The notes under the pieces were generated by a model. That model saw only the letters and a program-made list of their open reading frames with translations. It ran no database searches and was not told where the DNA came from. Shown here piece after piece: positions 1 through 11,580 of a DNA stretch of 64,000 nucleotides; the stretch's first letter is position 1, and every line of letters begins with the position of its first letter. The stretch comes from Omphalotus guepiniiformis. Lineage: Eukaryota > Basidiomycota > Agaricomycetes > Agaricales > Omphalotaceae. The stretch is from NCBI GenBank assembly GCA_028554645.1, contig JAQOOI010000017.1, positions 1,277,000-1,340,999 on the forward strand, in the 5' to 3' direction. The position numbers and the translations under genes were made by a program.

Positions 1-196
1 TCTGTTCCTGTTCAAAGGCCATTGTGATAACACATCAAATCCAGTGCCTCCTCACCCAATTTGTACAATACATACAAAGTAGCTACCATATATTTACAAA
101 ACATTAAAAGCATCGGGAATGACAGGACGTTTAGTACCGTTGGTGTTTTTTGGTTTCATCCCTGGTGTGAAAAAAGCAATACACTGGACATATACT

Positions 197-1688
197 TCAA
201 GGGCTATTCATTGATTTGGTGAAATCAAGCTTGCGTGCAATAGAACGGGCCTTGGATTCTTCCAGCGGTGAAGTCAGCTTGCGCTTTAATCTACTCTTGG
301 CCTTTACACCCGGGCCAGTAGACGCCATGTCGACGTTACCATCGACTTCTTCAAGCGGGCGGGGAGCAAGCTGAGTAGAACATTTGGGAAGTTTGGAGGG
401 ATGTGTTGGGTATGGGATGGCAAAGAAATAAGGATGGTTAAGAGCCTATAGGAGAGATTTTGGCGTCATGATTGGACAGAAGACGAAACAAACAGACGCA
501 CTTCTCTAGCGTTAACACGTTTACGAGGCTCGTATATGAGACATTTGCTCAGAAGATTGAGCGTGTCTGCAGAAGCAGCGGTGAAAAGGTCTCGAAGTGG
601 CGTCTTAGGGAATTGTCCTACTGGAACATAGTCAGGTAGTTTCGTATGGCCCTAAAGAGCCTTGTTAGTCTCGATATGTACAGAGATTCGTACAATCTAA
701 CCGGCCAATCCTGTTCCGTTGGTGTCCCTAAAGCGCGAAATATAATCTTCAACTGGTCCATGTCGCTTTCTCCGGCGAGATATGGAGTGCGCAACATCAG
801 TTCTGCAAAGATGCAGCCCACTGACCAGATGTCGACAGCTGAGCTATAGTAGCGGGAACCGAACAACAGCTCCGGTGGTCGGTACCACCTAGTAATGACT
901 TCAGAGAAGTAATGAAAGAAGGCATTGACGCAAGATACCTAGTAATGACTTGACATGTCATTTTGTATCCTGGGTCAGCAAAGTCGCGCGCGAGACCGAA
1001 ATCAGCAATTTTGAGCTGCCCGTCAGACGCTATAAGCAAATTGTTGGGTTTCAAGTCCTGAATGATGGGCAGTCAGTTCTGTGTGGCACAAGTAATTGAC
1101 GTCGGGAAGAAATACTCGATGCAGAATATAATTGCGATGGCAGAACTCTAGGCCACGGAACGTCATTGCCATCCAACTCTTTATATCCGCTGGAAGGAAG
1201 ACTAATGATCTGTCCTTTATTATCATCTCCAAGTCCGAATCTAAGAACTCCAGCACAAGATTGAGATTCGTCTTTGAAGAGAACACGTCCAACAGCTGGT
1301 AAGCCATTCATTGTCAGTAGGGAATAGTTTTGGATGGCATGAACACACAGTTCTATCACATTCTGATGCTTCAGCTCTCTGAGATACTTGACTTCACGAA
1401 TTGCAGACATATCAAGGCCATCCTTGAATTGTCCAACCTTGATCTTCTTGATAGCGACCCTACGGCCGGTTGACACCTCTTTGCCTAGATAGTCATAGGA
1501 GTCAGTGCAATAACTTCATGGAAGAAGCTGATAACCTTGCCTCTATATACGACAGCATAGGTTCCTTCACCGACTTTCTGTTCTTTCGCCCTAAGCAGAT
1601 GATGTGACCTCTTAACAGCCTATTTCAAGGAAACTAGCACCGACCACCGCTTTTGTCGGTCTGCATTTTCTCTTTCTACGGCGTCCAT
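197..1688 (-). CDS. CDK7-type cyclin-dependent kinase (CAK / TFIIH kinase), multi-exon
   Basis: Spliced exons on the minus strand give a complete CDK catalytic domain: glycine loop [21 protein letters not shown] lysine, [17 protein letters not shown] helix in place of a PSTAIRE helix, catalytic loop with DMKPNN, DFGLAR, activation segment [11 protein letters not shown] and APE-equivalent [11 protein letters not shown]. The NxxALREV-like helix and [11 protein letters not shown] segment match the CDK7/Kin28/Mcs6 family, which phosphorylates the RNA polymerase II CTD within TFIIH and activates other CDKs. The start is the ATG at 1686-1688 ([15 protein letters not shown]). The C-terminal tail is basic and ends at the stop at 197-199 after MNSP. 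The intron at 889-938 has a 15-bp direct repeat at its two ends (see findings). The family call is firm; exact boundaries of two small introns near the 5' end are not, one of them being readable as either GC-AG or GT-AG. Confidence 0.88.
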
Positions 1689-1933
1689 GCTTGAAATACA
1701 GTCAAATCGTCATCCAAAACTTGAGAAGAACAATGAGTCTCCTGGACTCTTTCTAATTAGCCTCGAGGCTGCCGGAAATACTCCTACCCAAAATAGTCGC
1801 GCAAGGATCACGTGGATCGTGGCGGCATTACCGGCCCGGATAAGCCCATTCGGATACGTTGAGTTTCGAACAGCTGAAGCGCTTCTCATTATTCTTCTGT
1901 CAGTGAAACGGACTTATTCCTTCTGTCAAGCTC
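1689..1933. promoter_or_regulatory. Shared divergent promoter of the CDK7 and J-domain genes
   Basis: These 245 bp separate the start codons of two divergently transcribed genes, so both promoters and both 5' leaders must lie here. No clear TATA box is visible in either direction. This is an inference from layout only. Confidence 0.45.
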
Positions 1934-2698
1934 ATGGAACCTACTTTTTACGAAATTCTTGACGTGCCAACGAATGCTTCAAACGATGAAAGCAAGTACA
2001 TAATATTCTTACTGCCATTACTCAAACTAAATGTCTAAATTAGTCCGTCGAGCGTATAAGCAGAAAGCACTGGAGACACATCCAGATAAGCTTGAACCCG
2101 GTGTCAGCACAGAGATAAAGCAGGAGGCCGAAAAGAAGTTCCATCAGGTAGATCTTTGCAAGCACTCCAATACGCCGAGTCGGTCTTCACGCCCCTTCTG
2201 CTTAGGTCTACGAAGCATTCGAGGTTCTCAGTGACCCAGATAAACGCAAGGTACGTCTACTAGTTCTGATGCACTCCCTCGTTTTAGTGACGTTTGGTCT
2301 ATTCAGGCGTACGATTTCCGAATGAACATTTCTGCCCACCACACGTCTCGGTATGAATCCGAAGAAGTTCAACGGCGTATGAGAGATAGGGCTGAGTGGG
2401 CACGTCAACAAGCAGAGTCACATAGAGCGAAGATGGAGAGAATACGGGAACAGAATCGCTTAGCTAGGGAAGAAATGCGGGTCAGAGTCCAGGAAGCCGC
2501 TGAGGAAGCAAGAATGGTGGCAAAGATGGTGGATGAGCTGTGTAAGCTGCAGCCGGAATGGGAAGCAAGAAAGATCAGTGTGCAAAAGGTGAGCCGCAAA
2601 TGCACGGTTTTTTATAATCGCAATCATTACTGACTTGCTTGTAGCGCAGGGAAGATCGACTTGGCAAGGGTGTGCGGCAAAGTATCATTCAATCTTGA
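1934..2698 (+). CDS. J-domain (DnaJ/HSP40-type) co-chaperone
   Basis: The ATG at 1934 opens a J domain: MEPTFYEILDVPTNAS, then after a short intron RRAYKQKALETHPDKLEPG with the diagnostic HPD, then FEVLSDPDKRKAYDFRM across two more introns. The J domain recruits and stimulates the ATPase of HSP70. It is followed by a strongly charged helical region rich in Arg, Glu and Ala (2350-2590), likely a coiled coil, and a short last exon ending QSIIQS at 2698. There is no Gly/Phe-rich or zinc-finger region, so it is a class C (J-domain only) protein of about 190 residues. The client or cellular site cannot be told from the sequence. Four or five introns of about 50-60 nt are needed to keep frame. Confidence 0.8.
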
Positions 2699-2824
2699 TT
2701 CCAAGAGCAGATATTTATTGCATTTGGTATTTATGATGACGGATCATTTATCTCCTATTTTGCTGGACTGTATTTCAATGTACTGATCAATGAAGAAATC
2801 GAATTATGCGATTCAGACTTCACC

Positions 2825-3442
2825 TTATTCTACCCCCAGCGCCTTCAAACGACTTTTAGCGATCAGCCCGACATCCTTCACTGCCCTTTCTAATTCTGAC
2901 GACCACTCATCTCCGCCAATCTCTACCGACGTTGTAGCACTAACGGGAGGATGGCAAGGGTCAAGGGAGTGTTCTAGACCCAGCTGATCTTCCAAAATCT
3001 CCGCGACCTCAGCTCTACTTCTCCCGTTCACGAAAATGATATACCTCAGCCCAGGATATCGTGCTTCGTAATAAGCATTCAAGTGAGCTAACCGAGCCAA
3101 CACATCTGGAGGCGTCGGTGTTGCCGAAGCAGCATGCCCTTGCTCCGTGGCACTGAGACTCGATAGGTTCTTGCTCTCCCCGATGCGGGGGTGTCCTGAA
3201 ATGAATTGAGATTGCAAACTTTTGTCCCAGCTGCCAATCTGGGCTATCGCTATGTCAATCAACTGGGCATAGGTTCGCGGAGGTGCCGAATGTTCCAGGA
3301 TCTGGTGCAGCTGGGGCTCAAGTGTTGTCGAAAGAATGGGTGAATACTCGAATAGGATCGAAAGCACTGTGGCCAGCGGTGAATTGGGTCCTGAAGCGCC
3401 ACTGATGACGGCTTTTATAGAAGGCAAAGTGCTCGCTGTCAT
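2825..3442 (-). CDS. OHCU decarboxylase (uric acid degradation)
   Basis: An uninterrupted 205-residue frame with its ATG at 3440-3442. It matches the 2-oxo-4-hydroxy-4-carboxy-5-ureidoimidazoline decarboxylase family: an all-helical protein with the HPRIGE segment holding the catalytic histidine at about residue 85, a following NAYYEARYPG helix and the IIFVNGRSRAEV segment. The enzyme converts the product of uricase and HIU hydrolase to S-allantoin, probably in peroxisomes or cytosol. No introns, which is unusual in this window. It is transcribed away from the neighbouring dehydrogenase gene with only 118 bp between start codons. Confidence 0.85.
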   Translation of the reverse strand: MTASTLPSIKAVISGASGPNSPLATVLSILFEYSPILSTTLEPQLHQILEHSAPPRTYAQLIDIAIAQIGSWDKSLQSQFISGHPRIGESKNLSSLSATEQGHAASATPTPPDVLARLAHLNAYYEARYPGLRYIIFVNGRSRAEVAEILEDQLGLEHSLDPCHPPVSATTSVEIGGDEWSSELERAVKDVGLIAKSRLKALGVE

Positions 3443-3560
3443 ATTTGAAAGAGAAGGTATCTGGGCGCCTATACTCTTGGGTCAGCACCGGGCCGGCGGA
3501 TACAACATATGATCGATGATATTTTGGACTTCATCCTCCGCTCAGCGTCTCACATCCACC

Positions 3561-5147
3561 ATGGCGCAGTCTGTAGTATTCCGATGGGGCATTATCTCTA
3601 CAGGGATGATCGCTACTTCATTTGCTAAGGTACTAGCAAATATTGCTCATCTAGCTCTCCATGCACTGAGAAATTTCCGCATAGGATATGATCGTGGATC
3701 CCAAGACGTTCGGCAGTCTTGTTTTTTATCTGCCAATGCTGATATTCGTATTTAGGCGTGGCGTTGATGATATTGTTCATAAAATTACTGCGGTGGGGTC
3801 CCGCAGTGTTGATAAAGCCCAAGAATTCATCGATACCAAACTTGAAGGCGATAAATCTATCAAAGCATATGGGACATACGAAGAAGTATTCGCCGATAAG
3901 GTATGTATGAGGATACATTTAACTCCGTTGACTTACATTCTTGACAAGGACGTGGACGCTGTCTACATAGGTATATTCATTTCGTCGTTGGCACTGTGTC
4001 ATGTTATTAAGCCACCGTACATTCATAGGCACACCACACACGTATCATTATGAGAATGCTCTAGCTGCCATCAAGGAAAAGAAGCATGTACTGTGCGAGA
4101 AACCAGTCACGTCCAACTGTGCTGAGCTTCGTTCTCTTTTGGCTGCAGCCAAAGAGCACGACGTGTTCTTCATGGAAGCACTCTGGACGCGATTCCAGCC
4201 GCTCAGCCTCGAATTCAAGAAGATATCGGATGGAGGAGAGCTAGGAGCACCGATCGCAGTGCATGCTGATTTGTCCGGAGACTTTGATATCTATAGTAAG
4301 CTTCACTCATGAGAAATCCTACAGAAATAACTCTGATCTTCTCTAAAGATATTCCGAAAACTCACCGAATTCTTGACCCGCAACTGGGTGGCGGAGCACT
4401 ATTGGACCTGTTTGTCTTTCAATAATCATTTCGGTCTGGCAGACACTGACTGCAGGCAACGGTAAACCAGCGGACCTTATCCTCTTGTTTGGGTCAGTCG
4501 GAAACATGTCTAGCTTTTTAACAGTGTTTTAATCCATGGGTTTGGGCAATAATGGCGTTGTACGAAAATCCCGCTAATAATGGAAGTGATCCAACCATCA
4601 CAGGAACAATGCTCAAGACTCCGCTTACCGGTGTCGACTGCAACACTTCATTCGCACTCAACTTTACGGAATCTAAGCTATCAGCCCAGGCCGTACTCAC
4701 CTGCAACATCAATACTAATACGGTTGATCCTGGGGTCATAATTAGATACGAGCGCGGGATAATCAAAGTCGCTGGTCCGATTTACTGTCCGAAATCATTC
4801 ACAGTGCAATATCTGGACAGTAAGAAAAAAGTCGTCAAGGAGGAAAAGAGAAATTTCGAATATGTTGGCGGGTAAGGACAGCTTCGTCTATTTCCTTTTG
4901 GGAAGCGCATCTGAAGTCTTCGTCGACAGAGGTTGGCACTTCCAGGCTGACGAAGTGGCTCGATGCGTTCGAGACGGAAAGAGAGAAAGTGCGCTTTGGG
5001 GCCATATTAAGAGCCTGCTTGAGATGCGTATCTTTGATGAGGTATGTCTTTTATTTGTCTAGCGCCACTTGAGATTAATCTTGAGGTGTTCAGGTTCGTC
5101 GACAAGGCGGTTATGTATTCCCGCCAGGCGTGGAGAAGGTCGAGTAA
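3561..5147 (+). CDS. Gfo/Idh/MocA-family NAD(P) oxidoreductase (dihydrodiol / D-xylose dehydrogenase type)
   Basis: The ATG at 3561 has a good context (CCACCATGG). Spliced exons give an N-terminal Rossmann segment (RWGIISTGMIATSFAK, where GIISTG is the nucleotide loop), KITAVGSRS, DVDAVYIGTPHTYHYE and the hallmark HVLCEKPVTSN with the catalytic EKP lysine. The C-terminal half has FMEALWTRFQP, GGGALLDLGPYPLVW and GGWHFQADEVARCVRDGK, and ends PPGVEKVE at 5147. This is the trans-1,2-dihydrobenzene-1,2-diol / NADP D-xylose dehydrogenase type common in agaricomycetes. About seven short introns. The junction between GPYPLVW and AIMALYENP (4492-4543) cannot be spliced with a normal-length GT-AG intron; see findings. 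Substrate is not determined by the sequence. Confidence 0.82.
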
Positions 5148-5335
5148 AGTATGGATAGTAACCAGTTGTCTGACGCGTCGAAAAGAGTGCTAGTTTGACT
5201 AAAAAATTACGGACGTGTATATTATTGATATCTCGATATAAAAAATGTTGCATTGCTCTTCCAGTTGGACTATTACAGTGGTCATGATAGATACTTCCTT
5301 TTTAGGAGATATCGCGCCTCTTTCTCCGGGATAGC

Positions 5336-6038
5336 ATGGGCAACAGAATACCTCTCTCATCCCGCCCTTTGGACTTGCTTTATTTTACTTTTTTCTTGGT
5401 TCGTACTACTTCTAGGTCAGAAATTGCCGCGTTTGACCTTGAGAACCTCAAAGATACACGTACCTGCCTCACTTCTGATAGACTTTCAGACGTTGTACCC
5501 GTCTTCCCTTGTTCCTGCTCTGTTATTGGATCTGCAAGACTGGTATGTCAGCTTCTCAGGGGATCCACTGATTGGTGGTATGGCTCGCGGTGAAGGGGCG
5601 AATGAGCTAGTATGGTTTGCGTGCTTCGCATGGGTAGAATTGTGAGATTTTTGGATGCATCTCTTTGGGCTTCTTGAGTTTTGCTTATTTGAGGTATTCA
5701 GGCTATTTCAATTTCCAGTATTCTTTCTCGGAATGCGAGGATTATGGAAAGGCGCGTACCTATTACTTACGTGGTTCACAACTTTTTTGAGCTTATGCTT
5801 CGCAGGTTCACCCTCAATATACGTTCTTCTCCTCGCTTATGGCGCGTCCACTGCGACGACTACGCTTCCCTGCATATTCTTCGTGCTCAAATCCAGCGCA
5901 AAGATTACAACTGTGCAAGAGCTCATTCTCTTATCGAGCTATATACCTTTCTTCCTGATACCTCTCATGATGGCTTTGGACATGGGAATACGAATATATC
6001 GAATTATGGCCGTAGCCTCCGAGAGAAAGATGGTATGA
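5336..6038 (+). CDS. TMEM97/EXPERA-domain (sigma-2 receptor-like) membrane protein
   Basis: The spliced reading starts at the ATG at 5336 (MGNRIPLSSRPLDLLYFTFFL), joins to IHVPASLLIDFQTLYP, then DWYVSFSGDPLIGG, EGANELVWFACFAWVEL, FQFPVFFLGMRGLWK, YGASTATTTLPCI and SSYIPFFLIPLMMALDM. Four hydrophobic segments alternate with short loops in the order of the EXPERA domain. Members of this family are ER membrane proteins that handle sterols or sigma ligands (TMEM97, EBP). A 54-nt segment at about 5750-5803 is in frame and could be either coding or an intron with a GC donor; omission restores the family length. No close functional assignment is possible. Confidence 0.72.
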
Positions 6039-6108
6039 CAGGGGATATAAGTTATATACGGGTATAAAGTAGGCATAATGGGTCGTGACTCTCACTCAGC
6101 CACTAAAA

Positions 6109-7671
6109 CTATCTTCTTGCTCTATCCTGGAACCCTGTCCGAACCCAGCTTTTCAGCCGCAGAAACTTCAATTTCATGTCCGATCTGCGGGAGCGCGTAT
6201 GATGGTCAAAGAATGATTTCATGGGAAAGCATGTTTCCTGAGAGGTTGGGTTGTACCAGGTGAATGACAGCAGGGAATTTGTGGCTCGGGCACAAGTCAA
6301 CTTTTCGTTGATGGGGAGATCGGTTCGAGTCGTTTTAGGCATCGCCGGGACATACGGTCGCCAGGGTGCTTCAAGTTTGCGATTTGCCACTGCTTTCCAG
6401 TCACTGTGAAACAAATATGAGCGGATTGACGTAGCGCAGTTGAAAATATATACACACATTCCCGTAAAGAATGGGTGATTCCTGACTTGACAAGGACGTA
6501 GTCGATCACAACGATCTTTCGCTAGCAAGCGACATAGGAAATCTCGAGCGACAGGAGTAATGTCGTTGGGCATCGGGAATGTTAACTCGTCCTCGAGCAC
6601 AGATTTCACCACCTCTCTTCTTCCCGTTGCATCGTTACCGAATGGCATCTGTACCGGAGGGCCAGTCAGTGAAATTGTTCACGACTTGACGTAAAGGATG
6701 GATATTACCTCTCCAGTAAGCATTCTGTACAGGATTACTCCAACCGCCCAATAATCAGCTTCAAAAGAGTAAGGGTCTCCTCTGTGTTGCTCAGGTGACA
6801 TGAAATATGATGTTCCGCAGTCGTCGCTAGTCATGTATGCGGTATCAGAGTCGGAGGAATAGATTTTCGATGTTTCGAGCGCGAAACTGGAATGACACGC
6901 GTCCTGTACGGAAGAGTGTCGATCAAAGCGGCGAGATATTCCAAAGTCGGCGAGTATGATATGTCCATCTGGACGAAGTAAGATGTTACTTGGTTTGACA
7001 TCTCGATGTATTATCCTTCGTGCGTGCAGGTGCTCGAGGGCGATTATCTGCAGATAAATGGTGAGGTTGGTACAAGTTTACCCGATTCTGCCATTACTTA
7101 TGAGTTCAGAAATGTAGAAACGTGCACAGTCTTCGTTCAACTGTCTCTGTGATATGAGTTGCATGGCTAAGTCCCCACCAGCAATATATTCCGATGCGTC
7201 AATTCCATCAATTCATAAGTTCCACATTCAAGACGCTGTCACCTACCGATGCGAGATAAAAGTACGTGTCGTCCTGCCAGCAAGCGACAAGAGGCAGAAA
7301 ATGATCGTCATTTTCTAAAGTCAGGAAGGCGTGTATCTTCCTTTCCGAGAGTATGTTGTCGGTGATGTTGTCATATATTCCTCGCTTTGGCATGATTTTG
7401 ACGGCCAGATATTGTTCTGTGACCTTGTCTTGGGCCAGATACACCTTTCCGCTGCCACCAGTGCCGATGAACTTGATAAAAGCCAAGTCACCAATTTCCA
7501 TCCGCCGGCTGGCGGAGCATAGCGATGGAGGGTAACTTTCTGTTAGATCTGTGGAATAACTATCCCCTTGGTATGACTGTGTAGTAGTATGTTAACGAGC
7601 CGATTGATAGAAACCAAGCCGCAGACGCTTACTGTGCTCGACGTTCCGCTAGTTCCAGTGTACCACGACAT
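6109..7671 (-). CDS. Serine/threonine protein kinase, AGC-like
   Basis: The start is the ATG at 7669-7671 (MSWYTGTSGTSST), followed by an intron and a Ser/Tyr-rich leader into GDLAFIKFIGTGGSGKVYLA, the glycine loop. VKIMPK holds the ATP lysine. HRDVKPSNILL, ADFGISRR and GTSYFMSPEQ follow, then ADYWAVGVILYRMLTG. After the kinase domain come the RNHPFF motif and an exon beginning DWKAVANRKLEAPW, which resembles the AGC C-terminal tail start of PKC/S6K-type enzymes. The protein ends with a basic tail at 6109. All catalytic residues (K, HRD, DFG) are present. It belongs to the lineage-expanded agaricomycete kinases and has no obvious single orthologue. Confidence 0.75.
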
Positions 7672-8491
7672 TTTTAGTAGTGCAGATTGTAGTGAGAAGT
7701 CAACTTGAGTAGAATTGGGGTTTATGTCGAAGTCAAAATGCAGTACTTATAACAACTCGAACATGAGAATACTGAGGTCCGTCCAGGGGAGAAGTCGCAC
7801 TGCATTTCGCCGGGTGCTCGAGACGGTAGTGCTTGCTTCTATGTCCCTTGTATTGATACGATCCTGATGTCACGAGTCTCGTCTGCGTCCTGCCTGCCAG
7901 CGTCGCTACAGAGCGAAGACTGGACGGAAGTTGGGTTCTTAACATCGATTACTGGTTCAATTAGGTCGGGGAGATGCATTCCGGTTATCCACTGAAGCTG
8001 AGACCTTGGTCCAGACTGGAAAAGACTGCAAATGACGCTTGTTTATGAACGCCGTACGTTAAAACGAGGACAGAGAACCCCCAGCGAACCCCAAAGGATG
8101 CCAATGATCAGCGTGCTTTTTTTCTCCGGTATAACTCTTCAATTTTGCACATGTCTCCAAGGAGATGTTCGATGCTCAGCCCCTGATGAAGAAAAGTACT
8201 TACATGTAACAAATAGAGAGAAGGGCCAGGGGCACAGATTCCATATACTGCAATTTTTCATCTTCTGTGATGGTGTTATTGACAGCTTTGCACAGTTCTT
8301 TCCCTAATCTTTCAGTCTTATCCCACACTGCAGCCGCCAGCCCCGACCTCCAAGTCCTACGTTGGTAGATGTTTTTTTCGAGGACATCTTCGCAGAAGTA
8401 AGTCTGCTAAATCGAGCTGAACTGGCCAGATCTCGCACAACAAGCCTCCGCCATCCTTGCATCCTCCTTCAGGTACTCCACGAAGAGTTCT
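7672..8491. other. Intergenic region, no gene recognised
   Basis: Short open frames occur on both strands, but none has a recognisable motif or a convincing splice pattern. It must contain the kinase promoter and the 3' end of the COQ11-like gene. Confidence 0.4.
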
Positions 8492-9817
8492 CTAAGCCAT
8501 CGAATCCACCGAATTCGAACTGGGTTGGCCATCATTCTCAGGCCACCATCCGATCAATTTCCTCATCTGTCTTACCCCCACTACACCTCTGACATCGCTG
8601 TTTTGCAACGCAATAGCAATTGCTTCAGCAACGTGGTCGACATGGATGGGCGGGATGGTCATGGCGTTCGCGACGCTGTTCAATGGAGATCCCAAAGAAG
8701 TTGTGCCGAACGAGGCATTTGTAGAGGAAGACGAAGAGGCAGATAACCCTGAACCCATTGTCCGGAGAATAGATGACGGAGTAGGAAGACCTTTCGGTAA
8801 TTTGGCATGAATCGACGCGGATAAATCAAGAAGTGCAGCGGCAGGTGTAGTCAAGGGGCGATAGTGAGCATGATAGACTAGGCCTGTAGATGGGTATATA
8901 TTTAATACATTGAACCTTGGCAGACAAGGGAGACAGACATACTCGGTCGAATATAAACACCTCGAAATTTATCGGGAGATGTAGATAGCATAGCTTCAAT
9001 TCCAGACTCTGCATCTCGCTTCGTTTCAATATACCTTGCAGGAATCAATGGCCGAAACACATCCTCCGCGGATATGTATACGAATGGTCGTGAAGGCGAG
9101 CCTCTGTCCTGAGCTGTTGACAGAAATGCTTCGCAGACACGTAATGCTGTAGTAGTCAATCAATCAAAGATGAAGTCCAAAGAGAGACAAAGTCTAATTT
9201 AGCTCTATGACAAGTGAAAGCGAACAAAAGACACATACCAGAGTCGCGGTTCAGATACTCGTAACTTCCCTCGGCATTGTTTTGCAGAGGATTTCCACCA
9301 CTGAAAATACCACCCACTACGCTACCAATGATTGTACCCAAATCTCCGTTCTTGATCGCCTTCTTGTACGCGCCTCCGTCCTCGATGAGTGTCCCGAGTG
9401 TATGCACAACGCCATCAGCTTCTGATAACGCGCCTGAAAAGGAGGCTGGGTTATGTGCGGAGCCTTTTAGCCAGGTTACCTGTTGAGTTATCATTAGTTG
9501 GGCATTCGAGAACACCAATGCTCGGGATAAACCACACTTCAGATGTCCACGCCGGAGAGTGGCCTTTCGGTGTAGTATACGGACGTCCTGACGAGCTTTA
9601 AAAAGTACTCCTCAGTTCATGTTTGAGAAAAGCGTAGTAGGGCAAAATCACCTCACGCTTGTGACTTGCATACCCTTGGCTAACGCAGCTCGACATACTG
9701 CAGAACCTGTTTTATAGAAAAATATATTCAAGAATGTCTTTTACATGCTCTATCACGCTTACCGATAAAACCATTTCCTCCAACTACCAGAATTTTCTGA
9801 GCAATAGACGTAGTCAT
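8492..9817 (-). CDS. COQ11-like NAD(P)-binding protein (ubiquinone biosynthesis / mitochondrial, SDR-like)
   Basis: The start ATG at 9815-9817 gives MTTSIAQKILVVGGNGFIG with the Rossmann glycine motif GGNGFIG. Further exons read SSSGRPYTT-type residues, a segment with DGVVHTLGTLIEDGGAYKKA, then ALRVCEAFLSTA, PFVYISAEDVF, PARYIETKRDAES (YxxxK) and a C-terminal exon with IPPIHVDHVAEAIAIAL. This arrangement (atypical SDR with HTLGTL and ISAEDV) matches the NDUFA9-related family containing yeast Coq11 (YLR290C), associated with the coenzyme Q synthesis complex in mitochondria. Four or five short introns. An N-terminal targeting sequence is not obvious. The family is fairly certain; the precise role in this fungus is inferred. 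Confidence 0.75.
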
Positions 9818-10283
9818 CCCGGTCGAAGTCGAAGAGTCGCAGTTTGTTGCCGGCTGTAGCAGCCTGTTAGCCTGGCGCTCGTTCGACAAGCGCTCATAGC
9901 CTTCAGCTTCAAATTCAAACTTAAATTTCTCTTCAATCGAGCATGCTAACCATGTCTGGTCTCATATTTAATTATATACTGTATGTACACAAGTGATTCT
10001 GCCATCGATTCATTCCAGGTATCAAAACGACATAAATATTCGACAGTAAGTACAGAGCGGAAAGAGAAAAATCTATGGAAGGAGAGGAAAGGGTCATACA
10101 ACTACTCAGTGAAATATTGGTTCCAAACGTTAGGTCATGAAACGTAACACTACTTCTATATTATCCTTCCGCATCCGCAAAGTTTGCAAGCCTCAATAGA
10201 TGGTATCAAACCCTAGGTAGATTGAGGCTCAAACCCTACAGATTTAGGAAGGAAGGGACACAAAACAGGAGACCCATGAGCCT
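9818..10283. other. Intergenic region between two minus-strand genes
   Basis: About 470 bp with many stops in all frames. No RNA gene or repeat is recognised. It includes the 5' flank of the COQ11-like gene and the 3' flank of the DPBB gene. Confidence 0.4.
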
Positions 10284-11254
10284 TTAGTCCAAAAACTGCC
10301 ACGTTACTGAAATCGGATAAGTTCTAGTTCACCTGCAAGGTCATTGATGGTACGTACTCTGCAAGATTCCATCACTCAAAGGGGCAAACTGCTGGAATAG
10401 GCCTAAAGACATGTCAAGAGAGTTTTCGTTGTCGCAAGTTGGACAAGCGTCTGCGACAACGGCAGTATGGGTCTTGTATCGTGCGAGGATGTCAGGGTGA
10501 AGTAATAGGTGTGACAATGGTTGGGCATACCTGTTCATTAGCAGTGATTTGAACCCACTTGCCACAATATTGGGATCGTACGTTTAAGTTGCCGTAGCGA
10601 TCAACGTCTGATAACACTATGTTCAATTTGCGTTTCCGAATAGAATGAAGTAAACAAACCTAGGGCTACAATCATGTCGCTGTCACTATGGACCTGTATA
10701 ATCATCAGTCACTCCAAACGGAACGAATCAACGGAAGTAAGTACTTACTGTGCCACAAGCACCCGCGTTGCCATTCTGGTAGTAATATGTACCACTAATC
10801 ACGAATCATTAATAACGACACTAAATCAAGACAGTCGACAGTCGAACGCACACTCCGCCAGTGAACGGTGCATTGGAAGTCAAAGAACTCGGTACATTGG
10901 CCGAAGGTGTACTAGTGGGTTCGGCAGAACTGGAGCTAGAAGAAGGGATGCACCAAGACGGTCGAGCAGACTCTAGATTCTCGGTCGCCTGAAAGATGTT
11001 TAATTAGATAAGAGATAGAACTCGATGAGCATGAGCTGCCTCACCAGCATAGGATGACAACATGTGTTAAAAAAGGAAGCGTTGTTGTGTTGGTTTTCAC
11101 ATCCCAGGGCAAGATACCTGGTATGATACTGCTGATATGGCTCTAGATCATTAGTATCATAACTTGAAGGAGTAGTGTCTCTAGGAACGACGACAAGAGC
11201 GTTCACTGAGGAGATAGCAGCAAGAGCAAGAGACACTGCTTGTACGGCGACCAT
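10284..11254 (-). CDS. Secreted double-psi beta-barrel (RlpA-like / expansin-related) protein
   Basis: The ATG at 11252-11254 starts a clear signal peptide (MVAVQAVSLALAAISSVNA). A Ser/Thr/Pro-rich linker (SSSSSSAEPTSTPSAN) leads to the barrel: FTGG, YYQNGNAGACGTVHSDSDM, VRSQYCGKWVQIT and VADACPTCDNENSLDMS, with the paired cysteines and the catalytic-like Asp of the DPBB fold. The last exon adds ITWQFLD after a 3' intron with a good GT donor and TTTCAG acceptor, giving the family C-terminus. Such small fungal proteins are related to barwin and to papain-inhibitor-like DPBB proteins. Activity on cell walls is only inferred. It is divergent from the SCAMP gene 326 bp away. Confidence 0.78.
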
Positions 11255-11580
11255 GATTGGTGATTGTGGGATGAAGATTGCAAGAACGCAGAGGGGTTTT
11301 ATAGTCCTCGAAGTGCATATTAAGCTTACATATTGGTAAAGTCATACAGAGTTGTATGTAAGGGAGAAACCGAGGAGACAAATTAAGTTGGAGGAGCACT
11401 TTAGGGCCGCCTTACGGCACACGTTGCCCTCACGGAAGATGCCGTGACTGGCAACCCAGAACAGCCGCGGCATTTCGTGTTTGGTTCATCTTCCCTAGCC
11501 AAACAAACGCCGCTCTCCCAATTCCACACTTCACGACCAAACGATGAGTACGTAGCACGCGAACAAAGAGGCTCCATAAT
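11255..11580. promoter_or_regulatory. Divergent promoter region, DPBB gene and SCAMP gene
   Basis: 326 bp between two divergent start codons. Nothing beyond its position marks specific elements. Confidence 0.35.

Noticed and set aside
1477..1540. GC-AG intron in the CDK7 gene
   Set aside because: A GT-AG alternative (donor after GGCAAG, acceptor AAAGAG) is also in frame, so it was not counted among the firm GC-AG cases.
5750..5803. 54-nt GC-AG intron in the TMEM97-like gene
   Set aside because: The segment is in frame without stops and may be coding; only family length argues for removal.
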